64,000 nucleotides of DNA from Paenarthrobacter ilicis (GCF_016907545.1 NZ_JAFBCD010000001.1:558001-622000), one strand, 5' to 3'; positions 1-9,799 are shown, counted from the stretch's first letter. Made by a program: numbers and translations. The notes: generated by a model not told the origin, from the letters alone.

Positions 1-1
1 A

Positions 2-1117
2 ACCAGCCGGCGTCGTATGAGTGCCGGTGAGCTGGCCGTTTTTGCCGGGATCCCCTCCGCGGCAGCGGTGCTGTCGCGGTATGAGGGCTGGGCCCTGGTG
101 ATGACCGGCACCTTGTTGGTGCTGGTGGTGGCCAAGCGGCGGACCGGTCAATGGCGGGAAGCACTGGTGATGGCGGGCGGCTACGTGATGATCCCGGCAG
201 CCGCCGTGCTGTGGTGGATTTCGTACAACTGGGCTATTTACGGCAACCCGCTGGAGTTCATGTTCGGCCAGTACTCGGCGTACGCCCAGCAGAAGAACAT
301 CACCGACGGCGGACTGTTGCCTACCAAGGGCAACCTGGGGTTGACGCTGTCTACTTTCCATTGGTCGTTGCTGGAGACCTCCGGCGTGCTGGTCCTCGCG
401 CTGGCGGCATGCGGTGCTGCGGTGCTGATCTTCCGCAGGGGTTTCGCCAACAGTACGTTGCTGGTGGCCGTGACCGGGAGCGCCTATGCCTTTGCGCTGT
501 TGAGCCTCTTCCTGGGCCAGACCGCCATCAACAACGATCATTCGCTGCCCACCACCTGGTGGAACAACAGGTTCGCGCTCACTGCGCTGCCGTTGGTTGC
601 GGTCCTTGCGGCTTTCGCGGTGGAGGAATTCACCCGGCCGGCACGCCTGCGGCCAGTGGTGGCCGGCGTGCTGCTGGCCGGCCTGGTCATGCAGAACGCC
701 TGGTGGTCCCAGGACCCGCAAGGCCGCCTCGCAGTGTTGGCCGAGGGGCGGATGTCCGCCGAGTCAACCACCAACTCCACAGCGGCCGCCCGCTGGCTCA
801 ACCAGCACTATACCTCCGGCGGCATCCTGATGGATGAGAGCGCCAGGGGGAACGCGGTGCTTCCCACCATGGGCATCCCGCTCAGCGAGATCTACAACCG
901 CGCTTCCGGTGATTTCTTTGGCCCCGCACTGGAGGATCCCGCCAAATATGCGCAGTGGGTTTTCGTGAACGTGGAAGCCGGCACCGGGGCCAGGGATTCC
1001 GGGCCCACGGACCTGGTGTACCGGGCCATCACCAAAGATCCTTCCTTCACCGTCCGCTACTCCGTGGTGTTTTCGACGCCCACCCATCGGATCTATGAAA
1101 GGTCCTCAAACCAGTGA
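2..1117 (+). CDS. Multi-span membrane glycosyltransferase-like protein, 5' partial
   Basis: This is the C-terminal part of an integral membrane protein. The reading frame is already open at base 2, and the first ATG (17) has no convincing ribosome site, so the true start probably lies left of the window. At least six hydrophobic segments alternate with short polar loops (for example around 37-63, 120-140 and 175-225 of the ATG-numbered chain), followed by a soluble C-terminal region of about 140 residues. The segment SRYEGWALV and the overall layout resemble ArnT/PMT-type (GT39/GT-C) glycosyltransferases that use lipid-linked sugars, but the catalytic N-terminal loop is not in view. Its stop overlaps the GTG of the next gene (GTGA), so it is coupled to the GT2 synthase. 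Family placement is inference from topology and neighbours. Confidence 0.6.
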   Translation, partial: TSRRRMSAGELAVFAGIPSAAAVLSRYEGWALVMTGTLLVLVVAKRRTGQWREALVMAGGYVMIPAAAVLWWISYNWAIYGNPLEFMFGQYSAYAQQKNITDGGLLPTKGNLGLTLSTFHWSLLETSGVLVLALAACGAAVLIFRRGFANSTLLVAVTGSAYAFALLSLFLGQTAINNDHSLPTTWWNNRFALTALPLVAVLAAFAVEEFTRPARLRPVVAGVLLAGLVMQNAWWSQDPQGRLAVLAEGRMSAESTTNSTAAARWLNQHYTSGGILMDESARGNAVLPTMGIPLSEIYNRASGDFFGPALEDPAKYAQWVFVNVEAGTGARDSGPTDLVYRAITKDPSFTVRYSVVFSTPTHRIYERSSNQ

Positions 1118-3072
1118 CGCCCTTCTCCCATCTGGCCAATCCGCCGGCAGCCCGGCAGTCGATCGGCCAAACACTGTTGGCCGCGGGATTGGTATCCCCG
1201 GAGCAACTACAGCGGGCCCTGGACCGGGCCTCCAGCGAAGGCGGGCTGCTGGGACAGCACCTGATCCTGGAAGCCGGGCTGGACCGGCGTCGTGTCTTTG
1301 AAGTTCTGGCCGAGCATTGGGACGCTCCCTTGGTTGACCTGATGGCGGAACCGGCGGACGACGCGTTGATGGAAGCCTTGGGCTACAACGACGTCGGCGA
1401 GCCCACCTGGCTGCCGTGGCGAATGGACGATGGGGTGCTCACCGTAGCCACGGCGGTTGCACCCACGGTGGCCATCGCCGAAGAAGCGGCGGAGATCTTC
1501 GGTGCCAGCCACGTCTACTTCCGAACCACCACGGACTGGGACATCAACCAGTCCGTCCAACGCTCCTTCCGGCGGCACCTGCTGTATGAATCAGCCGAAA
1601 GACTGGCTGAAGAACGGCCGGGGGAATCAGCGCGGACTGCCCTGGTCAGGTGGCAGCGGATCCTCCCCGCAGTGTTGCTCACAGGGGTAGTGGTGGCATT
1701 GGTGGTGGCGCCCCTGTACGCGGTGATTGTGCTCCTGGCCGCGGCCAACATTGTGTTCCTGGTCAGCATTGCCTTCAAAACGGTGGCCAGCCTTCGCTGG
1801 CCCTTCGACCAGTTCCACGAAGCACAGGTGAGCAAGGCCAGGAACAAGGAGCGCGCAAAACGCGGACTTCCTCCGCTGGTGGAGGACCGGGTTCCCGATG
1901 CCGACCTGCCCGTGTACACCATCCTGATTCCGGTGTTCCGTGAAGCCAACATCATCGATAAATTGCTGACCAACCTGGGCCAGTTGGACTATCCACGGTC
2001 CAAACTGGATGTCCTGGTGCTTCTCGAAGAGGACGACGCAGAGACAATCGCCGCTGCCAAGGCCTCCCGCCCTCCTGAATACGTGCGCATCCTGATCGTT
2101 CCCCGGGGTGATCCGCAAACCAAGCCCAGGGCCTGCAACTACGGATTGACCTTTGCCCGGGGTGAGTACGTGGTGATCTACGACGCTGAGGACCGCCCGG
2201 ATCCGGGCCAGCTCAGGGCATCAATCGCCGCGTTCAAGAAGGACGAGTTTGAGCGCAAGCACCTCAACCCGAACCGTAAGCCACTGATCTGTGTCCAAGC
2301 TGCCTTGAACTACTTCAACGCGGACCAGAACGTGCTCACCCGGATGTTCACCATCGAGTACACCCACTGGTTCGATTCCATGCTCCCTGGGCTGGACAAT
2401 TCCGGCATTCCGCTGCCCTTGGGCGGGACCTCCAACCACTTTGTGACCTCCCTGCTCAAGGAAGTCGGCGCGTGGGACCCGTGGAACGTCACCGAGGACG
2501 CGGACCTTGGCCTGCGGGCTGCCGTGGAGGGTTACCGTGTGGGCGTCATCAACTCCACCACCTGGGAGGAGGCCTGCTCCCAGGTGCCGGCGTGGATCAA
2601 GCAAAGGACACGGTGGATCAAGGGCTACATGATCACTTCAGCCGTGAACACCCGCAACTCGCTGCGCTACATCAAAAGGACCGGGGTACCTGGCGCCGTT
2701 GGCTTCCTGGGACTGATCCTGGGTACCCCCTTGGCATTCCTGGCGTATCCCCTGGTGGTGGGATTCACGGTGGTCACCTACATCGGCTACGACATTGTGG
2801 GGCTGGTTCTCCCCGGATGGTTGCTGGTGGGCGGGGTGGTTTCCATGCTGTTCGGCAACGCCATGATGATCATCGTTTCTGGCTTGGCAACGTGGCGCCG
2901 GCACGGTTGGCGGATCGCCATTTTTGCGCTGCTCAACCCGTTCTACTGGGTGTTGCACTCGGTGGCGGCGTGGCGGGCGGCATGGCAGATGCTCACCAGC
3001 CCCCACAAGTGGGAGAAGACTCCGCACGGACTGGAGGAGGAATATCACGACGACGGGCACTGGGCAGGGTGA
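1114..3072 (+). CDS. GT2 polysaccharide synthase with N-terminal MshEN-like domain
   Basis: A 652-residue processive family-2 glycosyltransferase. Residues about 14-160 resemble the MshEN/GspE N-terminal domain: two repeats begin IGQTLLAAGLVSPEQL and LLGQHLILEAGLD and end in a DAPLVDL segment; this fold binds c-di-GMP in MshE-type ATPases. A hydrophobic pair spans about 182-222. The GT2 core starts near 265 (YTILIPVFREAN) and has the nucleotide-sugar DAEDRPD segment, the TEDADLG acidic motif and QRTRW near 497, the QxxRW signature of cellulose-synthase-like enzymes. Three or four further membrane spans fill 525-625. The GTG start overlaps the previous stop by 4 bp. It probably polymerises and extrudes a surface glycan from a nucleotide sugar. 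Two c-di-GMP genes downstream fit allosteric control. The substrate cannot be told. Confidence 0.85.
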   Translation: MTPFSHLANPPAARQSIGQTLLAAGLVSPEQLQRALDRASSEGGLLGQHLILEAGLDRRRVFEVLAEHWDAPLVDLMAEPADDALMEALGYNDVGEPTWLPWRMDDGVLTVATAVAPTVAIAEEAAEIFGASHVYFRTTTDWDINQSVQRSFRRHLLYESAERLAEERPGESARTALVRWQRILPAVLLTGVVVALVVAPLYAVIVLLAAANIVFLVSIAFKTVASLRWPFDQFHEAQVSKARNKERAKRGLPPLVEDRVPDADLPVYTILIPVFREANIIDKLLTNLGQLDYPRSKLDVLVLLEEDDAETIAAAKASRPPEYVRILIVPRGDPQTKPRACNYGLTFARGEYVVIYDAEDRPDPGQLRASIAAFKKDEFERKHLNPNRKPLICVQAALNYFNADQNVLTRMFTIEYTHWFDSMLPGLDNSGIPLPLGGTSNHFVTSLLKEVGAWDPWNVTEDADLGLRAAVEGYRVGVINSTTWEEACSQVPAWIKQRTRWIKGYMITSAVNTRNSLRYIKRTGVPGAVGFLGLILGTPLAFLAYPLVVGFTVVTYIGYDIVGLVLPGWLLVGGVVSMLFGNAMMIIVSGLATWRRHGWRIAIFALLNPFYWVLHSVAAWRAAWQMLTSPHKWEKTPHGLEEEYHDDGHWAG

Positions 3073-3226
3073 CAGGCGCACCGTTTGTTGGAGGGACTCC
3101 GGTGATTGAGCACCTGAAACATGGCTGATCTTGAGCAAATCTTGAGGAAATGCCGCAGAGAGGTTGAGCGAACGGCACCACACTGATGTCAAAGGCTGCA
3201 GGATAACCAGCTGAGGGGGTTGGACC

Positions 3227-4405
3227 ATGGTTCTCGATGCATTCTCTGTGAGGGTTTCCCTGGGCGTGGTCACATTGACACTCATCGTCCTTTTCTGGGC
3301 ATCCTTCCGTCGCACCCGCTCCGCGTACGCGGGGTGGTGGAGTGTGGCCCTCCTGGAGTTCATGCTGGGCAACACGGCCTTCCTGCTCAACGGCACAGTC
3401 CATCAGCAATGGGCCAACCCCGTTGGCAACGTCCTGGTGGTGGCCGGGGCCTTCAGCGTGTGGGCCGGCGCGCTCTCCCTGAGGGACCGTAAACCCCGCC
3501 TCTGGCAGTTGGCCGTGGGCCCCGCAGTGACGGCCGTGGCATCCCTCCTTGAAGGGCCGGCGGTGAACGTGTGGTCCGGAGGGTTCGTCTACCTGGCCAT
3601 GATGACGTTGGGCATTGCCTTGGCTGCCAAGGACCTATGGTTTATCAAAGCCTCGCTGTCCGGAGCTCCCAAAGCGCTCTCCATAGCTGCAGGACTGCTT
3701 GCCCTCTACTACCTGGCGCGGTGGGTGGTGTACTCCGTTGAAGGACCGGGCAGCGAAAACTTCCGCACGTGGTTCGGGCCCGCGCCCTCGGGGTTGGTGG
3801 CCATGGTGCTTCTGGTGACGGTGTCCTTCAGCATGACGGCACTCACCAGTGACCAGCTCATCAAGGGTTTGAAGGAAAGGGCCAGCCGGGACCACCTGAC
3901 GGGCCTGCTCAACCGGGGCACGTTCCTTGAGCTGGCCGGCAGCGAGCTGGGCCGCCTGCATGCAACGGAGTCCGGTGCGGCAATCGTGCTGGCAGACCTG
4001 GACAACTTCAAAGCGGTCAACGATGAACACGGGCACGGCGCCGGGGACGCGGCCCTCAAAGCGTTCGCCGACGCCTGCCTGGCATCGGCCAGGTCCACTG
4101 ACCTGATTGCCCGCTACGGAGGGGAAGAGTTCATTCTGTTCCTGCCCGGGGCCACCCAGGAACGTGCTGAAAACATCGCCGGTGAGATCAGCCGCCGCAT
4201 GGCCGCTATGACTGCGGCAGAGGGATTCACCTTCCCTACCATCAGCTACGGCGTCACCTCCGATGCCCCTGCAGGGGCCGATCTCAGCTTCATGATCGAG
4301 GTAGCGGACGCAGCCCTGTACAGCGCCAAAGCGCAAGGAAGAAACCGGATTGTAGGAGCCGACCGCCTCGAGGCGGCCACTATCGCTGACGAGGCACGAT
4401 CATGA
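3227..4405 (+). CDS. Membrane diguanylate cyclase (GGEEF)
   Basis: A 392-residue protein that should make c-di-GMP from two GTP. The N-terminal half (about 1-205) has six to seven hydrophobic segments and no recognisable sensor fold. The GGDEF domain follows, with RDHLTGLLNR at its start, the metal-binding DLDNFKAVND segment, and the active-site loop RYGGEEF with GGEEF near 298-302. An RSTD I-site lies five residues before GGEEF, as in product-inhibited cyclases. The ATG at 3227 follows a CTGAGGGGG ribosome site. Its stop overlaps the next ATG (ATGA), so it is co-translated with the unknown 165-residue gene and, further on, the GGDEF-EAL gene. It likely supplies c-di-GMP to the upstream MshEN-containing synthase. 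Domain call firm; sensed signal unknown. Confidence 0.93.
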   Translation: MVLDAFSVRVSLGVVTLTLIVLFWASFRRTRSAYAGWWSVALLEFMLGNTAFLLNGTVHQQWANPVGNVLVVAGAFSVWAGALSLRDRKPRLWQLAVGPAVTAVASLLEGPAVNVWSGGFVYLAMMTLGIALAAKDLWFIKASLSGAPKALSIAAGLLALYYLARWVVYSVEGPGSENFRTWFGPAPSGLVAMVLLVTVSFSMTALTSDQLIKGLKERASRDHLTGLLNRGTFLELAGSELGRLHATESGAAIVLADLDNFKAVNDEHGHGAGDAALKAFADACLASARSTDLIARYGGEEFILFLPGATQERAENIAGEISRRMAAMTAAEGFTFPTISYGVTSDAPAGADLSFMIEVADAALYSAKAQGRNRIVGADRLEAATIADEARS

Positions 4406-4899
4406 ATGAACTGACTACCAAGATCCAGATCCAGCACAACCATGAGGTGTCGGTCTTCCGGCAGGACATCACCAGCGCCCCCTACGTTGCCGGTTCCCAT
4501 GGCTCGCCGAACACGACGCGCCGATCTGTGCGGATGCGCCCCGTGCAGTCCGTAGAGGACGTCAACGCAAACCTGACGATCGTGGCGGACGTTGAAGGGC
4601 TGGCCTGGTTCACAGCTGACAAAGGCCTCCTGGGCAGCTGCATCACAGTCTCCATGGCCGGTCACCGCCGAAGCACAGGCACCCGTATCCACCTGCCGAT
4701 GGCCGAGTGCGACGCCTGGGTTGAGGCGATTCTGGGCAAGTCCTGGATGCCCCACGTATACCGTGCCGGGAACCCGGGCGAGCCCGGTGACCGCCTGGAT
4801 GTGGCCTCCTACAGGCTCTTCCTGGATGAGCGGCGCAACCCCATTCTCAAGCCGCAGTCCATCACCGATTCCACGTTGCGACGCATGGAAGAGTCGTGA
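4402..4899 (+). CDS. Unknown 165-residue soluble protein between two c-di-GMP genes
   Basis: I do not recognise this protein. It is 165 residues with no signal peptide or membrane segment. The first 55 residues are polar and probably flexible; the rest (NLTIVADVEGLAWFTADKGL to about 140) looks like a compact alpha/beta domain, with a charged tail. No PilZ signature (RxxxR with D/NxSxxG) is present. The ATG overlaps the stop of the upstream cyclase and its own stop overlaps the GTG of the GGDEF-EAL gene (GTGA), so it is sandwiched by two 4-bp overlaps and must be co-expressed with both. A regulatory or adaptor role in the c-di-GMP/polysaccharide system is the natural guess, from context only. 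Confidence 0.75.
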   Translation: MNELTTKIQIQHNHEVSVFRQDITSAPYVAGSHGSPNTTRRSVRMRPVQSVEDVNANLTIVADVEGLAWFTADKGLLGSCITVSMAGHRRSTGTRIHLPMAECDAWVEAILGKSWMPHVYRAGNPGEPGDRLDVASYRLFLDERRNPILKPQSITDSTLRRMEES

Positions 4900-6314
4900 C
4901 CAGCACAACGCCCGGCCTCCCGGCGGATCTTGACCCCCGGATTGGCCGATTGGAGCGGCAGGTCCGGGAGCTGACTGCCGAACTCCACCAGGCACGCTAT
5001 GAGCAACGGCGGGACGCCCTCACGGACGCCCTGACCGGCTTGGGCAACCGGCTGGCACTGGTGGACGCCTTCATCCAGGCACAGGACGACGCCGATCAAG
5101 GCTCCGCGCCTCCGGCTCTCCTGCTGATGAACCTGGACGGTTTCACTGCATTGAAGAACGCGGCCGGCTACGCCGCCGCGGACCAGGTGTTGGTCACGGT
5201 GGCCATGCGCGTCCGGGCCGCTGTCAGGGACGGCGACGTGGTGTTCCGTCTGGGCGGCGACGAATTCGCGGTGCTGTTGCCGGCCACCCCCAAACCGCGG
5301 GCAACCGCCGTCGGAAACCGCATCCTGGCCGCGTTGGAACCTGCGATCGACCTGGGAAACGACGCCGTCCGGTGCGGCGCCAGCATGGGATTGCGAATAG
5401 CTGAGCCCTACCACAGCGCCGAAGACCTCCTCCAGGAGGCCGATCTGGCCATGGAAGAGTCAAAGGCGGAGGGCAGGAACAAGCTCAAGGTCTTTGATCC
5501 GGCCACGCTCCTGGCCCGGCAACTCCGGAGGCAGATCGTGGGCGAGCTGCCAGAGGCCATCCGTTCAGACCAGTTGGTGCTCTTCTATCAGCCCATTGTG
5601 GAGCTGGCCACCGGCCGGATCGAGGGCTGCGAAGCGCTGGTGCGCTGGAACCACCCGGTCCATGGTTTGATCATGCCCGATTCGTTCATCCCCGTGGCAG
5701 AGGCAACGGGCCAGATCGCGGAGCTGGGAAGGTGGGTCCTCCGGACCGCCGTCCGGCAGTTGCACGAATGGCGGCACGACCCCGCCACAGCGGGCCATGA
5801 CTTTTCCATGCGGATCAACGTTTCCGCCGCAGATCTGCAAAGCCTGGAGTTCGTGGATGACGTCAGCGAGGCCCTTGCGGAGGAGTCACTGACGCCCGAA
5901 TCGCTGGTGCTGGAACTGACGGAAAGCGCCATCATCCATAACAACGAGCTGGACCGCTACACCTTGGCAAGCCTTCGAAAGCTGGGGGTTGGCTTGGAAA
6001 TTGATGACTTCGGTGCGGGCTACTCGTCCATGGGATACCTCAGGAAGCTTCCTGTGGACAGGATCAAAGTGGACCGGCAATTCGTGAAGGAACTCGGCAG
6101 CGACCCCCGGCAGCTGGAGTTCCTCGCCGCTATCCAGCAGGTTATCCGTTCCTGTGGACTGGACGGCATCTGGGAAGGGATCGAAACTGCGGAGCAAGCA
6201 GAGGCGCTTCGAAGCATCGGCTGCACCAGCGGGCAAGGCTACTACTTCGGCCGGCCGGTCCCTGAGGACGAGTTCACGGAGCAACTGTCCCGGCAGACGG
6301 TGTGGCCCGCTTAA
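4896..6314 (+). CDS. GGDEF-EAL dual-domain c-di-GMP enzyme
   Basis: A 472-residue cytoplasmic protein with GGDEF (about 40-190) then EAL (about 205-465). The GGDEF loop is intact (RLGGDEF, near 120-124) with an RDGD I-site five residues before it. The EAL domain keeps the catalytic set: EALVRW, the NVSAADLQ region, an ELTES segment and DDFGAGYSS, with KVDRQFV and a late glutamate in EGIETAEQ. Both cyclase and phosphodiesterase activities are therefore possible; which dominates cannot be read from sequence. There is no sensor domain beyond a short coiled N-terminus (about 5-40), so control may come through the coupled 165-residue protein. The GTG start overlaps the previous stop by 4 bp. It is the last gene of the run and is followed by a strong hairpin. 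Confidence 0.93.
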   Translation: MTSTTPGLPADLDPRIGRLERQVRELTAELHQARYEQRRDALTDALTGLGNRLALVDAFIQAQDDADQGSAPPALLLMNLDGFTALKNAAGYAAADQVLVTVAMRVRAAVRDGDVVFRLGGDEFAVLLPATPKPRATAVGNRILAALEPAIDLGNDAVRCGASMGLRIAEPYHSAEDLLQEADLAMEESKAEGRNKLKVFDPATLLARQLRRQIVGELPEAIRSDQLVLFYQPIVELATGRIEGCEALVRWNHPVHGLIMPDSFIPVAEATGQIAELGRWVLRTAVRQLHEWRHDPATAGHDFSMRINVSAADLQSLEFVDDVSEALAEESLTPESLVLELTESAIIHNNELDRYTLASLRKLGVGLEIDDFGAGYSSMGYLRKLPVDRIKVDRQFVKELGSDPRQLEFLAAIQQVIRSCGLDGIWEGIETAEQAEALRSIGCTSGQGYYFGRPVPEDEFTEQLSRQTVWPA

Positions 6315-6316
6315 AC

Positions 6317-6385
6317 AAGCAACGCGGGGTCACTTACGGCCCATCCCCAGGGGATTTATGGGCTGTAAGTGACCCCGCGTTGCTT
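6317..6385. terminator. Long bidirectional hairpin terminator
   Basis: Arms of 26 nt at 6317-6342 and 6360-6385 pair almost perfectly around a 17-nt loop, with outer bases AAGCAACGCGGGG and CCCCGCGTTGCTT. It sits between the convergent ends of the GGDEF-EAL gene and purL and can serve both. No long T run is present, so its strength rests on the stem. Confidence 0.8.
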
Positions 6386-6391
6386 TAGGAC

Positions 6392-8701
6392 CTAGCCGAA
6401 GTACTTGGGCAGGGTTCCCTCGTGTGCTTCGCGGAGAGCGTCCAAGGAGAGCTCGTCCACGCCGTTGATCTCCAGCTTTCCACCGGCAGCGTCAACAACG
6501 CCGATCCGGAGGTGGGCGAAGCCGCGGGCGGTGCACATGTCCTTGAAACGGACTTCCTCGGAGCGCGGCACGGAAACGATGGCCCGGGCCTGCGTCTCGG
6601 AGAAGAGGGCCGTGAACAGGTCCACGCCGTCGCGCTCCATGAGTTCCTCAAGGGCGATGCGGGCGCCCACGCCGTAGCGCAGCGAGGACTCCACCAAAGC
6701 AGCCGCGAGGCCACCTTCGGAGAGATCGTGTGCTGCATCAACCATGCCGTCGCGGGAAGCGTTGATGAGGATCTCGCCCAGCTCGCGCTCTGCTGCGAGG
6801 TCAACCTTCGGCGGCAAACCACCGAGGTGGCCGCGAAGGTTGGACCATTCCGACCCGTCCAACTCTGCTGCGGTGGTGCCCAGCAGGTAGATGGCCTGTC
6901 CGTCCTCGCGCCAGCCCGACGGCGTGCGGCGGGCGACGTCGTCGAGCTTGCCCAGGACTGCCACCACAGGGGAGGGGTGGATCGGCGTGGTGCCGGTCTG
7001 GTTGTAGAGCGAGACGTTGCCGCCGGTCACGGGGATGCCGAGTTCCATGCAGGCGTCGGAGAGACCACGGATGGCCTCGGCAAGCTGCCACATGACATCC
7101 GGATCCTCGGGGGAACCGAAGTTCAGGCAGTCACTGACGGCCATGGGGACGGCGCCGGAGGTGGCCACGTTGCGGTAGGCCTCGGCCAGTGCCAGCTGTG
7201 CGCCCTGGTACGGCTCAAGGTAGGTGTAGCGGCCGTTGGCGTCGGTAGCCAGGGCAACGCCCAGGCCGGTTTCCTCGTCAACGCGGACCACGCCGGCATC
7301 GTCCGGGAACGCCATGGCAGTGTTGCCGCCAACGTAGCGGTCGTACTGCTTGGTGATCCACGCCTTGCTGCACATGTTGGGCGACGCCACCAGTTCGGTG
7401 ACGGCTGCGGCCAGCTCGGTGGGAGCGGACGGACGGACTGCGTCTTCCACGGAACCGGTGAAGGAGTTGGCCTGCACCGAGTCCTGCCACTCCGGGCGGG
7501 CGAACGGACGGTCGTAGACCGGGCCGTCGTGCGCAACGGTGCGGGGATCGACGTCGACGATTACTTCGCCTTCCCAGGTGATGATGAGGCGACCGGTGTC
7601 GGTGACCTCACCCAACCAGGAGTACTCCACGGCCCACTTGTCCATCACAGCTTCGAACGCTGCGATGTTCTCCGGGGTGACCACGGCCATCATGCGTTCC
7701 TGCGACTCGGACATGAGGATCTCGCCCGGGGTCAGCGTGGGGTCGCGGAGCAGGACCGAGGTCAGCTCCACTTCCATGCCACCGTCACCGTTGGACGCGA
7801 GCTCGGACGTGGCACAGGAGATGCCTGCGGCGCCCAGGTCCTGGATGCCCTCAACCAGTGAGCCTTTGAAGAGCTCCAGGCAGCACTCAATGAGCACCTT
7901 CTCAGCGAAGGGGTCACCCACCTGGACAGCCGGACGCTTGGACGGCTTGGTGTCGTCGAAGGACTCCGAGGCGAGCACCGAAGCGCCGCCAATGCCGTCG
8001 CCGCCGGTACGTGCACCGAACAGGACAACCTTGTTGCCCTTGCCGGAGGCGTTGGCCAGGCGGATGTCCTCGTGGCGCATGACGCCAACTGCGAGTGCGT
8101 TCACCAGCGGGTTGCCCTGGTAGACGGAGTCGAACACCATTTCGCCGCCGATGTTCGGCAGGCCGAGGCAGTTGCCGTAGCCACCGATGCCGGCAACGGC
8201 ACCGTGCATGACGCGTGCGGTGTCCGGGTGGTCGATTGCACCGAAGCGCAACGGATCCATCACGGCAACCGGGCGGGCGCCCATGGAGATGATGTCGCGG
8301 ACAATGCCGCCGATGCCGGTAGCGGCACCCTGGTACGGCTCAACGAACGACGGCGAGTTGTGGGACTCGATCTTGAACGTGACGGCCCAGCCGTCCCCGA
8401 GGTTGGTGACGCCGGCGTTCTCGCCGATGCCAACCAGCATGTCCTTCTTCATTTCCTCGGTGACCTTCTCGCCGAACTGGCGGAGGTGGTTCTTGGAGGA
8501 CTTGTAGGAGCAGTGCTCGCTCCACATGACGGAGTACATGGCCAGCTCGGCGCCGGTGGGGCGGCGGCCAAGGACCTTGACGATCTCGTCGAATTCGTTC
8601 TGCTTCAGGCCCAGCTCAGCCCACGGGAGTTCCGTGTCCGGGGTCTTGGCAGCGTGCTCAACGGTGTCGATGTTGAACTTCTTGGTGGTTTCCGTGGTCA
8701 C
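6392..8701 (-). CDS. purL: Phosphoribosylformylglycinamidine synthase subunit II (PurL)
   Basis: A 769-residue small-type PurL, the ATP-dependent synthase subunit that converts FGAR to FGAM in de novo purine synthesis, using ammonia delivered by PurQ in a complex bridged by PurS. Visible family segments include [16 protein letters not shown] near the N-terminus, [34 protein letters not shown], the [10 protein letters not shown] loop and [16 protein letters not shown]. Length and order fit the small bacterial PurL rather than the long fused enzyme. The GTG start at 8701 overlaps the purQ stop by 4 bp (GTGA). It is the last gene of purS-purQ-purL and ends at the shared hairpin. Confidence 0.98.
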   Translation of the reverse strand: MTTETTKKFNIDTVEHAAKTPDTELPWAELGLKQNEFDEIVKVLGRRPTGAELAMYSVMWSEHCSYKSSKNHLRQFGEKVTEEMKKDMLVGIGENAGVTNLGDGWAVTFKIESHNSPSFVEPYQGAATGIGGIVRDIISMGARPVAVMDPLRFGAIDHPDTARVMHGAVAGIGGYGNCLGLPNIGGEMVFDSVYQGNPLVNALAVGVMRHEDIRLANASGKGNKVVLFGARTGGDGIGGASVLASESFDDTKPSKRPAVQVGDPFAEKVLIECCLELFKGSLVEGIQDLGAAGISCATSELASNGDGGMEVELTSVLLRDPTLTPGEILMSESQERMMAVVTPENIAAFEAVMDKWAVEYSWLGEVTDTGRLIITWEGEVIVDVDPRTVAHDGPVYDRPFARPEWQDSVQANSFTGSVEDAVRPSAPTELAAAVTELVASPNMCSKAWITKQYDRYVGGNTAMAFPDDAGVVRVDEETGLGVALATDANGRYTYLEPYQGAQLALAEAYRNVATSGAVPMAVSDCLNFGSPEDPDVMWQLAEAIRGLSDACMELGIPVTGGNVSLYNQTGTTPIHPSPVVAVLGKLDDVARRTPSGWREDGQAIYLLGTTAAELDGSEWSNLRGHLGGLPPKVDLAAERELGEILINASRDGMVDAAHDLSEGGLAAALVESSLRYGVGARIALEELMERDGVDLFTALFSETQARAIVSVPRSEEVRFKDMCTARGFAHLRIGVVDAAGGKLEINGVDELSLDALREAHEGTLPKYFG

Positions 8702-9480
8702 TTGTCGCCTCCCACAATCTTGGTCAGTACGGAGGTGAAGAAGCCGAGGCCGTCGGTGTCGCGGGGCTCCCCGACGGGGCCGGCCTCCGGGCCAAAACCG
8801 GCCTCAACAGCGTGCTCGGGGTGCGGCATGAGGCCCACCACGTTGCCCGCGGCGTTGGAGATGCCGGCGATGTCGCGGCGGGAGCCGTTCGGGTTGAAGT
8901 CCACGTAGCGGAACACCACGCGGCCCTCGGCCTCAAGAGCATCCAGGGTCTTCTCGTCCGCGATGTACTGGCCGTCCTGGTTCTTCAACGGGACAATGAT
9001 TTCCTGGCCGTCCGTGTAGTCCACGGTCCACGCAGTGTTGGCGTTTTCCACGCGCAGCGTCTGGTCGCGGCAGATGAACTTCAGGTGGTCGTTCTTGATC
9101 ATGGAACCGGGCAGCAGGTGCGACTCGGTGAGGATCTGGAAACCATTGCAAATTCCCAGAACCGGCAAAGGATTAGAGGTTGCAGCGCCTGTTGCAGCCT
9201 TAATGATCTTGGACATCAACGGCGCGAAACGCGAAATGGCGCCGGCGCGGAGGTAGTCACCATAGGAGAAACCGCCGGGGATGATGACTGCGTCAACGTC
9301 GCCGAGTTCGGAATCGGCATGCCAGAGCGGCACCGCCGTGGCGCCTGCAAGCCGCACTGCACGGGCGGCGTCGCGGTCGTCAAGGGTGCCGGGAAAGGTC
9401 ACGACGCCGATTTTGGCGCCGGCCAAACGGGGCTTTGCGGCGACAGCCACGGCCTCGCCAATCAGGGGGATTGAAGTCAT
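8698..9480 (-). CDS. purQ: Phosphoribosylformylglycinamidine synthase subunit I (PurQ)
   Basis: The glutaminase subunit of FGAM synthase, 260 residues from the chosen start. It is a class I glutamine amidotransferase: [15 protein letters not shown], the nucleophile elbow [10 protein letters not shown] with the catalytic cysteine, and MPHPEHA carrying the His-Glu pair. An ATG ten codons upstream (9510) would overlap purS by 29 bp; I prefer the ATG at 9480, one base after the purS TGA, because it gives tight coupling and matches where homologous chains begin. About 15-20 residues still precede the conserved KIGVVTFPG strand, slightly longer than usual. Co-transcribed with purS and purL. Confidence 0.96.
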   Translation of the reverse strand: MTSIPLIGEAVAVAAKPRLAGAKIGVVTFPGTLDDRDAARAVRLAGATAVPLWHADSELGDVDAVIIPGGFSYGDYLRAGAISRFAPLMSKIIKAATGAATSNPLPVLGICNGFQILTESHLLPGSMIKNDHLKFICRDQTLRVENANTAWTVDYTDGQEIIVPLKNQDGQYIADEKTLDALEAEGRVVFRYVDFNPNGSRRDIAGISNAAGNVVGLMPHPEHAVEAGFGPEAGPVGEPRDTDGLGFFTSVLTKIVGGDK

Positions 9481-9481
9481 G

Positions 9482-9733
9482 TCAGGCCTCGACGACCTCG
9501 ACGTTGACAACGTCCTCGATCACCGGGTTGGACAGGAGGGTCTCGGCAGCTTCGCGGGCCTGGGCCAGGATAGCGTCGGTCACCTCGCCGTCAACGGTCA
9601 ATTCGAAGCGCTTGCCTTGGCGGACTGCGCTGAAGCTGTTGAAGCCGAGGCGGGGCAGGGCACCCACGATGGCCTTCCCCTGGGGGTCCAGAATCTCGGG
9701 CTTGGGCATGACGTCAACGACGATCCGGGGCAT
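9482..9733 (-). CDS. purS: FGAM synthase subunit PurS
   Basis: An 83-residue PurS, the small dimeric subunit that bridges PurQ and PurL and helps ammonia transfer. It begins [20 protein letters not shown] and contains the typical [12 protein letters not shown] and [13 protein letters not shown] segments. It is the first gene of the purine run, one base before purQ. An AGGAGTTACCGG ribosome site precedes the ATG at 9733. Confidence 0.97.
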   Translation of the reverse strand: MPRIVVDVMPKPEILDPQGKAIVGALPRLGFNSFSAVRQGKRFELTVDGEVTDAILAQAREAAETLLSNPVIEDVVNVEVVEA

Positions 9734-9799
9734 CCGGTAACTCCTGTGCGGTGAGTTGGGTGAACCTTAAATAAGGCTGCCGCGGAGGTGCCGTCTCAC

